Below, one piece after another: positions 17,234-25,443 of a stretch of 64,000 nucleotides of DNA (within the stretch, counting starts at the first letter, position 1; each line of letters starts with the position of its first letter). A model generated the notes under the pieces. That model did no database searches. It was not told the DNA's origin and saw only the letters and a list, made by a program, of their open reading frames with translations. The translations under genes and the position numbers were made by a program. The DNA is from JAGRKR01 sp041397725 (lineage in GTDB: Bacteria; Pseudomonadota; Alphaproteobacteria; Rhizobiales; Hyphomicrobiaceae), in contig JAWKVZ010000008.1 of assembly GCA_041397725.1 (NCBI GenBank), positions 62,001-126,000 on the forward strand, in the 5' to 3' direction.

Positions 17234-18142
17234 TCAGAAGGGTGTGTCCTCGACGAGGGGTAGCGGGGTTCCGGCTGCCGCCTCGGCAAAGGCCAGCCGT
17301 GCCTGAGTCGCTTCGTCGGCCGCCAGCAGATTGCGGATCTCGCGGGCGATCTTCTCGGCATCGCGTCCTTGCCGCAGCAGCGCCTGCTGACCGGCGAGGA
17401 AGCCTGCGGGGGCTTCGTCCGACAGCTTGAACGAAATGATCTTCACGCCCCGACCGAGCGCGAAGCCGGCCTCCTGTTGCGCCCAGCAGCTCGTCGCGTA
17501 GCCGTCGCTGTGGACCGCGAGGAATGCGTCCATGGTCAACAGGGCGCGGTGCAGCTCGTCCTGCCAGGGCAGCGTAGGGTGAATATCCTCGTGTGCGACG
17601 AAGCCGGCGATGCGCAGCGGGGCGAGGCAGTCCCTGAGGCGCATGGCGGCGTCCTTGTCCTTCGTGACGTGGCTGATGAAGAGGCGGAACAGGCTCGGGT
17701 CCCTCCATGCCGCCGGAGGAGGAGTGAGGAAGTTCGCAAGTCCGGCGATGGCATCATCGGGCGCCTCGGCAATGACTTCGCTGATGCGTGCCGAGCGCGA
17801 CTTTGCAGCGGGCTCCAGGCTTGCGAGACGGCGGAGACCGAAGCTGGTGAGCGTAAGGTCGATCCGATCGTCATCGGACATGGCGCAGAGCGCGTCGGCC
17901 ACGCGGTGTGCGAGCCGGCACCTCTCGATGGGGCTCATGCGCGGCGGCGTCGCGTCGGCCCGCGGCGGGGTTGCCTGAGGGCGCATCTGCGTACCGTCGT
18001 CGCTCGCGCGCCGCGCGGAGGCCTGCGCAGTCGCGCGCCCGCCCGCCTCCGCTCCGGTCGCAACGACGGCGCGCACGCCTGCCGTCAGTGACGGCCGGAC
18101 CGCCTGCCGTACGCCTTCGGTGAGAGATCCAACACCACGCAT
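17234..18142 (-). CDS. TIR-domain protein, last gene of a parA-RHH-TIR operon
   Basis: Residues ~1-70 are Ala/Arg/Thr-rich and poorly structured. Residues ~71-140 (IERCRLAHRVADALCAM ... EVIAEAPDDAIAGLANFL) resemble the short helical domain that precedes TIR in many bacterial proteins. A TIR domain covers ~150-250: LFRLFISHVTKDKDAAMRL, GFVAHEDIHPTLPWQDEL, MDAFLAVHSDGY and SCWAQQEAGFAL. Glu224 in the WxxxE motif fits the catalytic residue of NAD-cleaving TIR domains. The ATG at 18142 (302 residues) is preferred because the longer frame from 18223 overlaps the upstream gene. NADase-type defence effector is an inference. Confidence 0.85.
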   Translation of the reverse strand: MRGVGSLTEGVRQAVRPSLTAGVRAVVATGAEAGGRATAQASARRASDDGTQMRPQATPPRADATPPRMSPIERCRLAHRVADALCAMSDDDRIDLTLTSFGLRRLASLEPAAKSRSARISEVIAEAPDDAIAGLANFLTPPPAAWRDPSLFRLFISHVTKDKDAAMRLRDCLAPLRIAGFVAHEDIHPTLPWQDELHRALLTMDAFLAVHSDGYATSCWAQQEAGFALGRGVKIISFKLSDEAPAGFLAGQQALLRQGRDAEKIAREIRNLLAADEATQARLAFAEAAAGTPLPLVEDTPF

Positions 18143-18180
18143 GACAAGTCCCTCTGCTCCGACTGGCAGATGATGTTCAC

Positions 18181-18501
18181 TCAATCGCCCGGCCAGGGCT
18201 CGCCGAGTTTGTCGAACAGGCACTTGAAGGCCAGCTCACCGAGATCCTGGCTGGTCGTGTCGTACTGCAGGGCCAGCCGCTTGAAGGCGGTCGAGACGTC
18301 TTCCTTCACGTAGATCAGAATGCCCTTGCGGCCTTCGCGCGTCGAAGGCGGCTTGCGCTTGTGCGAGGCGACCTTCTTGAGCGAGCCGGTGAGCGAGCGA
18401 TCGGCCTTCGACGGCAGATCCAGTCCGTTCGAGGCCGCGACCGTCCTGCCGGCCTTGCCGCCGGGCTTGCGACCCGCGGCGATCTTGATCTCGTCGGTCA
18501 T
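18181..18501 (-). CDS. Ribbon-helix-helix (ParG-like) protein
   Basis: From the ATG at 18501 the product is 106 residues. The first ~55 residues are basic and disordered (rich in Lys, Arg, Gly, Pro). The C-terminal ~48 residues read as a beta strand plus two helices (GILIYVKEDV, TAFKRLALQYDTTSQDL, ELAFKCLFDKLG), the ribbon-helix-helix form seen in ParG-like partition partners and antitoxins. It lies between parA (22 bp gap) and the TIR gene (38 bp gap). A longer frame from 18630 would overlap parA by about 107 bp and is less likely. Expected role: DNA-binding partner of the ParA ATPase and perhaps repressor of the operon. Confidence 0.72.
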   Translation of the reverse strand: MTDEIKIAAGRKPGGKAGRTVAASNGLDLPSKADRSLTGSLKKVASHKRKPPSTREGRKGILIYVKEDVSTAFKRLALQYDTTSQDLGELAFKCLFDKLGEPWPGD

Positions 18502-18523
18502 GGACAGCCTCGGCTTGCGGTCA

Positions 18524-19192
18524 TCACTTCGCTTTCCGCCTCGCTTTCGCGCCTTGGCCGCTGGCGGCGGCGAGGAGGGCGCGGATTTCGCTTGCAGCTT
18601 CGCCATCTTGGTTCGTCTCCGTGACGCCACGGCCCTTCTTCAGGCTCGTATTGTATTCGGGAAGCTGGCTCAGTTGAGCCGGCAGCACGGGCAGGGCGAG
18701 CTTACGCGCCACGCTCCTGCATTCCCTCACTATGGCCGCGCGCGTGTCGTCGCAAGGCAGGCCGTTGAGCACGACGGCCGCCTTGTCGTGGGCGTTGGCC
18801 AGCTTCAGCAGATTGACCGTGTCTTCGAGGGCCTGGCCGTCGAGAACGCCCCAACGGAGCGGCAGCAGCACGATGTCGGCGACCTTCGCCGCCTCCGTGA
18901 TCGCCTTGTCGAGCTTGGGTGGCGTATCGATGATGACCAAGTCGGCGCCGAGTCTCGCCGCCGCCTTGAGCATGTCGGTGAGCTTCTGCACTGGACCGGC
19001 GACGATGCTCGGATCGTCGTGTGAGCGTGTCGCCTTCACGCGGAGCGCGTGCCAGCGCTCGCCGGAGCCCTGTGGGTCGAGATCGATGATGAGGGTCCGT
19101 TGTCCGTCCCCGGCAGCGGCAATGCCCATCTGCAGGGAGATGGTCGTCTTCCCGGGCCCTCCCTTCTGGTTCGCAATCGCCACAACTCTCAT
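18524..19192 (-). CDS. parA: ParA/Soj-type partition ATPase
   Basis: ParA ATPases move plasmids, chromosomes or protein cargo on the nucleoid. The 222-residue product starts MRVVAIANQKGGPGKTT, containing the deviant Walker A with the signature Lys, followed by LIIDLDPQGSGERW and the Walker B region LVIIDTPPKLD. Length fits small ParA proteins lacking an N-terminal HTH (type Ib), consistent with the ParG-like protein next door. The ATG at 19192 is chosen; the upstream extension to 19258 has no family match. The symbol denotes the family only: this is not the chromosomal parAB locus, since there is no parB or gidAB nearby. Confidence 0.9.
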   Translation of the reverse strand: MRVVAIANQKGGPGKTTISLQMGIAAAGDGQRTLIIDLDPQGSGERWHALRVKATRSHDDPSIVAGPVQKLTDMLKAAARLGADLVIIDTPPKLDKAITEAAKVADIVLLPLRWGVLDGQALEDTVNLLKLANAHDKAAVVLNGLPCDDTRAAIVRECRSVARKLALPVLPAQLSQLPEYNTSLKKGRGVTETNQDGEAASEIRALLAAASGQGAKARRKAK

Positions 19193-19279
19193 CGCACCCC
19201 GCCTGACCCGATCTGCCGCCACATCGATAGTGATACGGAACTTGCTGATAGCACGCAAGTGTTAGCACAAGAAGATTGG

Positions 19280-19295
19280 TTAACTTTGCGTTAAC
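19280..19295. promoter_or_regulatory. Perfect CtrA-type box upstream of the parA-RHH-TIR operon
   Basis: On the plus strand TTAA-CTTTGCG-TTAAC; on the minus strand TTAA-CGCAAAG-TTAAC, so it matches the CtrA consensus TTAA-N7-TTAAC on both strands. It ends 88 bp upstream of the parA start, a promoter-compatible distance. Motif match only. Confidence 0.6.
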
Positions 19296-19932
19296 GGCCG
19301 TGCGTTCGCCTTGGATCGCGGCGAGGCATGTGGCGAGGGCGCGGTCGCGTCTGTCGCGGGGCAGGCTGTCGGACGCAGCGGACGATCGCGGTCGCGAGCG
19401 GGCGACTGGCGGGCCTGGACGCGCGGGCTGGGACGAGCGGGAATCTCTCGTGACGCCGCGGCTTGCCTGTGCGCCTTCGCGTTCATGAGTGGCGCCGAGC
19501 TCGTCCGCCGCGGACATCGGACGACATCAAGTCTTCGCCGGGGACGTGGCGCCCTAGGTTCGCCAAGCCGCCTCAGTCGGACGGTCGGCGACCCGAGCGT
19601 GTGCGATCGCCAGAGCAGTCTCTCTGATTGAGGCTCAGGGATTTCCGCTCAGGTCTTGCGGTTGCGGGGTTTCGAAGGGCTCGCGATCCAGTGGGAAAGA
19701 CCGTTCCCGGTCGTTCAGTGTCAATCGTTGCGGTTTGGACACAGTTCACAGCTTGAACACAGTTCTGTGACCGCCATATGCCCTGGTACGGCACCCGAGG
19801 GTGCGGTGGGGTCAGAGGCGGCATTTGATGCCCTCCCCCTCCCCGCAAACGGGACCACGATCAGGAAATTGCGGTTGGCACTGCTGCCACGTCGCGTGGC
19901 GGGCTGCGGCCGCGTGCGGAGGAGTATGAGAT
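19296..19932. other. 637-bp gene-free region between parA and the serralysin gene
   Basis: No gene can be supported. Near the serralysin start it contains two direct copies of ACACAGTTC (19739-19747 and 19757-19765) exactly 18 bp apart. The second forms the dyad CACAG-TT-CTGTG (19758-19769), an operator-like arrangement about 165 bp before the start codon. A GGAGGAG ribosome site is at 19918-19924. Confidence 0.4.
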
Positions 19933-22900
19933 ATGGCGGTCTCCAGCAATGTTCCGGTGCAACTCCAGAACCCGTACGTCGACTCTCTGGTGACCGACTG
20001 GCGCTGGGCGAACGAGGAAGGCGTCACCGGCACGCAGGTGCAGATCTCGTACTACTTCACGAACACTCAGACCGCAGATCCGTGGACACCTGAAGAGATC
20101 TCGCGGTTCGAGCAGGCCTTCCGAGTCATCGAGAGCGTGGCGAACGTCAGGTTTCATCCCGTCACCGACATCGCCGATGCAAATCTGGTGGAGTACAAGC
20201 GGACCGATCCGGGCGCTTTTCATCAGTACCCCCTGGCAGATCAGGTTGAGGGGAAATTCGACTCGACGCACCCGGAGTGGACGCTGACCTCGCTGGATCC
20301 CGGTGGGGGCATGTTCAGCACGGTTCTGCACGAGCTCGGACACGCCATGGGGCTGGCACATACCTGGGAGGCCTCCGAAGGCGCCACGGTATGGCCCGGC
20401 TTGTATGATCCAAATGCGCCGACAAGCGGCCCCCTCGCGGATACGCCGTACAACTCGGTCATGACCTACAACGGCGATCCGGTTGTGATGGCTCCCGGTC
20501 GGACGGCGGACTGGGGCAATATCGCCAGCATGATGGCCGTCGACATCGCCGCCCTGCAGGCGATGTACGGCGCCAACAACACCTACAACAGTGGCGACAA
20601 CATCTACACGCTGCCCGACGCCAACACGTTCGGAACCGGCTGGACGTCGATCTGGGATACCGGGGGAACCGACCGGATCGTCTATGACGGTACCAGGGAT
20701 GCGACGATCGACCTGCGCGCGGCTACCTTCGACCCGAACGTCCCGGGCGGGGAGCTGAGCTTTGCCGACGGAGTGGTGGGTGGTTTTTCCATCGCACGCG
20801 GCGTCATCATCGAGGACGCCTTCGGCGGCTCTGGCGGCGATGTGATTTACGGGAACGAGTTCGGAAACATCCTCCACGGTCGCGACGGCGTCGACCACAT
20901 CCATGGCGGGCAGAGCGCCGACTACATAGATGGCGGTCGCGACACCGACTACCTCTACGGAGACGAAGGTGCGGACACGATCTTCGGCGGTGCTGATCGC
21001 GATGGTGTGTATGGCGACAAAGATTACATTTTCGGTGGCGCCGGCAACGACACGCTCTATGGCGGCGGGGGCAACGACGCCATATATGGAGACAGTGATA
21101 ACGACACGATCTATGGCGGGTCGGGCGCAGACGAACTCTACGGCGACGACGGCACGGACACGCTGCGTGGCGAGTCGGGAAATGATTTCCTCAGGGGTGG
21201 CATAGGCCCCGATACGCTGATCGGTGGCGCGGACATCGACACGGCGGATTACGGGGACTCCACGGTCGGTGTCACGGTCAACCTGACCACGGGACAGGGT
21301 TTCTACGGAACGGCACAGGGCGATACGCTCTCCGAGATCGAGAACGTCACCGGCAGCCGTCACGCGGACACGCTGATCGGCGATGCCGGCGCCAACGAGC
21401 TGCGCGGTGACTATGGCGACGACACGCTGGTGGGCCTCGGCGGCGCCGATACCTTCGGGGGTGGCGAAGGCTTCGATACGGTCACGTACGCCGCCTCGGG
21501 CAGCGGCGTCGACGTCAGGATCTTTGCGGGCGGCGTGGTCGAAGAATTCCTTGGCCGCGGCGGCGACGCCGAAGGGGACATCATCGAGTACGACGTCGAG
21601 CGGATCATCGGCTCGGCCCACAATGACATTATTCGCGGTGATCCCTACACCAACAGGGACCGCACCTTCGAAGGGGGCGCTGGCCGCGATCAACTCGTCG
21701 GCGGCATCGGGAACGACACCCTCCGTGGCGACGGCGACGACGATTGGCTGGAGGGCGGTGAGGGCGCCGACACGCTGGTCGGCGGCGCGAACACGGACAC
21801 GGCGGTCTACCGGAATTCCGACGAGGGCGTCACCGTCAATCTGCTCGCGGGCACCGGCAGCGGCGGGGAGGCCGAGGGCGATACGCTGAGCGGCATCGAG
21901 AATATCGCGGGCAGCGGGCTCGGCGATACACTTACGGGCGATCACGGCGCAAATGCGTTCGACGGCTGGACCGGTGACGACACGTTCGCCGGTCTCGGCG
22001 GCGCCGATACCTTCTATGGTGGCGACGGCATCGACACGGTGACCTACGCCGCCTCCAACGCCGGCGTGACTGTCAGCCTCTACTTCGGCGGCGCCACCAC
22101 CCCCTATCTGGGTCAGGGTGGGCATGCCGCGGGCGACCTCGTTTACGCCGATGTCGAGCGGATCATCGGCTCGGGCTACGACGACGTCATCAGCACCAGC
22201 GCGAATGACACGGTGGGGCGGGAGTTCGACGGGGGCTCCGGTCGCGACAATCTCACGGGCGGCGCGGGCGAGGATACACTGCGGGGCGGCTCCGGCAACG
22301 ACGAGCTCTATGGCGGCGCCGCGCGCGACAAGCTCTTCGGTGGCGCCAATGACGATCTGCTGGTCGGCGGCGAGGGCGACGATGTTCTCCATGGCGAAGG
22401 CGGCGACGACCGCTTCGTCGGCGGCGCCGGTCAGGATGAGCACTTCGGTGGCATCGGCCTCGATACCGTAGACTACGGTGGTCACGAGATCCCCGAGAAG
22501 GCCGGCGATGCCGTCGGCGTCCATGTGAACCTGGCCGCCAATCTCGGCCTCCACGGCGATGCCGAGGGAGACACGTATTCCCAGATCGAGAATCTCATCG
22601 GCACCGCGGCTGACGACATCCTCATTGGCGACGGAATGGACAACCACCTCGTCGGCACGATGGGTAACGATATCCTTGCCGGTGGCGCGGGCACCGACAT
22701 TCTCGACGGCGGTTCGGACATCGACACGGCGGACTACTCTGGCGAAACCGGGGCGGTCAACGTCTTCCTCTCCGATGTCCAAGACCATGGGGGCGATATC
22801 GGCTTTGCCTCGAAGGTGACCGGTTCGACCTCCGGCACCGACTACCTCAAGTCGATCGAGAACGTGATCGGCGGGACGGCGGCGGACGTCCTCTCCGGTG

Positions 22901-24249
22901 ATGCCGGTGCCAACAGGCTCGAAGGTCGGGGCGGCAGCGACCGCATTGCGGGCCTGGCCGGCGACGACACGCTGTCGGGCGGCGCTGACAGCGACATCCT
23001 CGACGGTGGTGCCGACATCGACACGGCGGACTACTCGGGTGAGACCGGCGCGGTCAACGTGTTCCTCTTCAATGTTGCCAACTTCGGTGGCGACATCGGA
23101 CTCGCTTCGCTGACCGCGGGCGTGACCTCCGGCAGCGACTACCTCAAGTCGATCGAGAACGTGATCGGCGGAGCGGCCGCGGACGTCCTCTACGGCGATG
23201 CCGGCGCCAACACGATCGAAGGCCGCGACGGCGGCGACCGCATCGACGGCCGCGAGGGCAACGACATGCTGTACGGCGACGCCGGCGCCGACCTCATCAC
23301 CGGCGGGGCCGGTGACGACACCATCTACGGTGGCGCCGATACCGATACGTTCCTGCTCGGCGAAGCCGGCATGGATACGATCCACGGCGGCGACGGCGAC
23401 GACCGCATCGACGGCGGCGCCGACGACGACAAGCTCCTCGGCGACGATGGCGCCGACCGCATCACCGGTGGGCTCGGCGACGACACCATCTACGGCGGCG
23501 AGGGCGACGACCAGTTTCTCCTGGGCGAGGCCGGCAGCGACATCATCTACGGCGGTCTCGGCGTCGACTTCATCGGCGGCGGCGCCGATGACGACTTCCT
23601 CTACGGCGAAGGCGGCAATGACGCCATCATGGGCGGTCTCGGCAACGACACCATCGAGGGCGGCGCCGACGACGACACGCTCTACGGTGAGGACGGCGCC
23701 GACACGATTCACGGCGGTGACGGCAGCGACCGCATCGCCGGCGGCAACGACAGCGACACGCTGCTGGCGGGCGACGCCGGCAACGACACCATCTTCGGAG
23801 GTGCTGGCGACGACACCATCGACGGCGGGGCCGACAACGACGTGCTCTACGGCGAGGCCGGCAACGACACCATCTCGGGTGGGGCTGGCTCTGACCAGAT
23901 CTACTCTGGTGCCGACAACGATACGATCGACGGAGGCGGCGATGCCGACTACATCCTGGCTGGCCTCGGCAACGACGTCATCGACGGTGGCATGGGCAAC
24001 GACACCATCTTCGGCGAGGGTGGCGCAGACACCTTCAAGTTCGCCGACGACTGGGGCCACGACACCATCCGCGACTGGCTCAACGGCACCGAGAAGCTCG
24101 ATGTCTCCGGCGTGACGGGGCTGGACAACTTCGGCCAGCTCACGATCTACAACATCGCCGGTGGCGTGCAGGTCTATTTCGGCGGCAACACCATCACGCT
24201 GAGCGGCTGGAACACCACGCACATCGACGCGAGCGACTTCATCTTCTGA
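19933..24249 (+). CDS. Serralysin-type (M10B) RTX metalloprotease, 1438 residues
   Basis: A zinc protease expected to be exported by a type I system. There is no Sec signal. The protease domain (about 1-235) has HELGHAMGLAH with zinc ligands H133, H137, H143 and catalytic E134, and the Met-turn SVMTYN. From about 295 to 1370 are dozens of GGxGxDxxx nonapeptide Ca2+-binding repeats, broken by several ~50-residue modules of the form DTADY..VGVTVNL..G.GDTLSEIENV. The C-terminus (GHDTIRDWLNGTEKLDVSG ... HIDASDFIF) resembles a type I secretion signal. Typical serralysins have ~470-500 residues, so the repeat region is greatly expanded. GGAGGAG lies upstream of the ATG. No ABC exporter, adaptor or TolC gene is adjacent. 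Confidence 0.93.
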   Translation: MAVSSNVPVQLQNPYVDSLVTDWRWANEEGVTGTQVQISYYFTNTQTADPWTPEEISRFEQAFRVIESVANVRFHPVTDIADANLVEYKRTDPGAFHQYPLADQVEGKFDSTHPEWTLTSLDPGGGMFSTVLHELGHAMGLAHTWEASEGATVWPGLYDPNAPTSGPLADTPYNSVMTYNGDPVVMAPGRTADWGNIASMMAVDIAALQAMYGANNTYNSGDNIYTLPDANTFGTGWTSIWDTGGTDRIVYDGTRDATIDLRAATFDPNVPGGELSFADGVVGGFSIARGVIIEDAFGGSGGDVIYGNEFGNILHGRDGVDHIHGGQSADYIDGGRDTDYLYGDEGADTIFGGADRDGVYGDKDYIFGGAGNDTLYGGGGNDAIYGDSDNDTIYGGSGADELYGDDGTDTLRGESGNDFLRGGIGPDTLIGGADIDTADYGDSTVGVTVNLTTGQGFYGTAQGDTLSEIENVTGSRHADTLIGDAGANELRGDYGDDTLVGLGGADTFGGGEGFDTVTYAASGSGVDVRIFAGGVVEEFLGRGGDAEGDIIEYDVERIIGSAHNDIIRGDPYTNRDRTFEGGAGRDQLVGGIGNDTLRGDGDDDWLEGGEGADTLVGGANTDTAVYRNSDEGVTVNLLAGTGSGGEAEGDTLSGIENIAGSGLGDTLTGDHGANAFDGWTGDDTFAGLGGADTFYGGDGIDTVTYAASNAGVTVSLYFGGATTPYLGQGGHAAGDLVYADVERIIGSGYDDVISTSANDTVGREFDGGSGRDNLTGGAGEDTLRGGSGNDELYGGAARDKLFGGANDDLLVGGEGDDVLHGEGGDDRFVGGAGQDEHFGGIGLDTVDYGGHEIPEKAGDAVGVHVNLAANLGLHGDAEGDTYSQIENLIGTAADDILIGDGMDNHLVGTMGNDILAGGAGTDILDGGSDIDTADYSGETGAVNVFLSDVQDHGGDIGFASKVTGSTSGTDYLKSIENVIGGTAADVLSGDAGANRLEGRGGSDRIAGLAGDDTLSGGADSDILDGGADIDTADYSGETGAVNVFLFNVANFGGDIGLASLTAGVTSGSDYLKSIENVIGGAAADVLYGDAGANTIEGRDGGDRIDGREGNDMLYGDAGADLITGGAGDDTIYGGADTDTFLLGEAGMDTIHGGDGDDRIDGGADDDKLLGDDGADRITGGLGDDTIYGGEGDDQFLLGEAGSDIIYGGLGVDFIGGGADDDFLYGEGGNDAIMGGLGNDTIEGGADDDTLYGEDGADTIHGGDGSDRIAGGNDSDTLLAGDAGNDTIFGGAGDDTIDGGADNDVLYGEAGNDTISGGAGSDQIYSGADNDTIDGGGDADYILAGLGNDVIDGGMGNDTIFGEGGADTFKFADDWGHDTIRDWLNGTEKLDVSGVTGLDNFGQLTIYNIAGGVQVYFGGNTITLSGWNTTHIDASDFIF

Positions 24250-24287
24250 GGGTCGTACCGTCACCGACTTGGGCTTGAGGAGCACGC

Positions 24288-24947
24288 ATGATGAGTGGCA
24301 GTTTCATGTCGCGGTACATGGAGGGCATCATCGAGCCGCTGTTCAAGACCGATGCCCTGGGACGCACGGTCTTCTACCCATTCGGCGTGTTCGGGCGAGG
24401 CCGTATCGTACCGGATGCGGCCGCAGCCGAGGGGTTGCGGGGTCGGCTTCGGCGGTTCCAATGGGTGCTCGTCATCGGCGTTCCTGCCGTCTGGATCGCC
24501 GCCATAGTCGGTCTCGTGTGGTGGATTTCCATGCGGCCCGATCACTCCGCCGATGCCGCACTCCGCGACACCATGGTGGTCATGGGCCTGTTCGACACTC
24601 TGCTCGGCCTCGTCGCTCTGATCACTGGCCTCATTCTGTTCAGCATGCTCTTGAATTTGTGGATGTGCTGGCCGGCGCTCGGGCTTCCGCGCTCCGACGA
24701 GCGGCTGAGGTTCCGCGATGTCTGGCAGGCGCAGGCGCTGAGGCTCGGGCGCGGGTGGCTCGTCGCCTTGTTCGCGATCTCGCTGTTGAACGCGGCCAGG
24801 ATCGCTCATGACCTGATGAGCTCCAATGCACCACCCTATTGGCTGGGCGGGTTCTCGCTCGTCTTTTGGCTCGCGCTCACCGTGATCTTCGCCATGCAGT
24901 TGCGATGGGTGCGAGCGAAACCGCGCGGCGGTGGAGCGAGCACGTGA
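24288..24947 (+). CDS. Unrecognised multi-pass membrane protein
   Basis: The 219-residue protein is not recognised. It has about four hydrophobic segments: ~59-80 (WVLVIGVPAVWIAAIVGLVWW), ~97-125 (VVMGLFDTLLGLVALITGL), ~158-172 and ~186-205 (FSLVFWLALTVIFAMQL). The N-terminus carries FYPFGVFGRG and a loop has Arg-rich stretches. It starts 38 bp after the RTX gene on the same strand and may share its transcript. Nothing in it suggests a type I secretion component. Confidence 0.7.
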   Translation: MMSGSFMSRYMEGIIEPLFKTDALGRTVFYPFGVFGRGRIVPDAAAAEGLRGRLRRFQWVLVIGVPAVWIAAIVGLVWWISMRPDHSADAALRDTMVVMGLFDTLLGLVALITGLILFSMLLNLWMCWPALGLPRSDERLRFRDVWQAQALRLGRGWLVALFAISLLNAARIAHDLMSSNAPPYWLGGFSLVFWLALTVIFAMQLRWVRAKPRGGGAST

Positions 24948-24988
24948 GTTCCCTTCTCCCGAAGCCAATGCCACCGCGGAGGCGCCTC

Positions 24989-25351
24989 ATGGAAAGCAGG
25001 AAAGCCATAAGCACTCTCCCGGAGGAGAGCGCTGGCGCCAGGTTGCTGTCGCTGACTGCCCTCGCGCTGGCGCTCTACGCCTATGCGGCGCCGCATCCCC
25101 CGGCATTCAGCTGGGCGGCTGCGGTTGCGCTCGTCCTGGCCGGCCAGGCCCTCGTTGATTTCGTGCTGAACCGAGCGCAGGTCTGGGCGGCGCCGCTCAA
25201 TATGAGGAAGACGGCGTGGCTCGCAGCGCACCTGGTGCTGCCGCTCGCCACGATCGTCGTCTGCGGCGGCGCGCTCATTGGTTTCGGGGCTGGGGAGATG
25301 AGTAGCGCCGCTCTGGTCGGCGTCATCCTCGCACTGGCGCTCCTGCTCTGA
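24989..25351 (+). CDS. Small hypothetical membrane protein
   Basis: The ATG at 24989 follows GGAGG by seven bases and gives 120 residues with about four hydrophobic stretches (LLSLTALALALYAYA, AAAVALVLAGQALVDFVL, LAAHLVLPLATIVVCGGALIG, SSAALVGVILALALLL). No family is recognised. It lies 41 bp after the preceding membrane protein, same strand. An earlier in-frame ATG at 24968 is possible. Confidence 0.6.
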   Translation: MESRKAISTLPEESAGARLLSLTALALALYAYAAPHPPAFSWAAAVALVLAGQALVDFVLNRAQVWAAPLNMRKTAWLAAHLVLPLATIVVCGGALIGFGAGEMSSAALVGVILALALLL

Positions 25352-25443
25352 CGGCTGCGCTGGCGGACCCCACGTGGCGCGCGGCGGTTGTCACCCGCTC
25401 ACGGCGCGCGCCGTGTGTCGTTCAGTGCCGCGCGTGCATACGA

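Noticed and set aside
16985..19295. An island boundary defined by tRNA-Pro
   Set aside because: The position after a tRNA suggests insertion, but no integrase and no second copy of the tRNA 3' end were seen, so no attachment site is called.
20800..24100. CRISPR-like periodic repeats
   Set aside because: The short periodic pattern is in frame and encodes RTX nonapeptides; there are no spacers and no cas genes.
19861..24285. A 1474-codon open frame on the minus strand over the RTX gene
   Set aside because: It is antisense to dense GGxGxDxxx repeats, whose codon pattern keeps the opposite strand free of stops. The plus-strand frame has the zinc motif, Met-turn, repeats and ribosome site.
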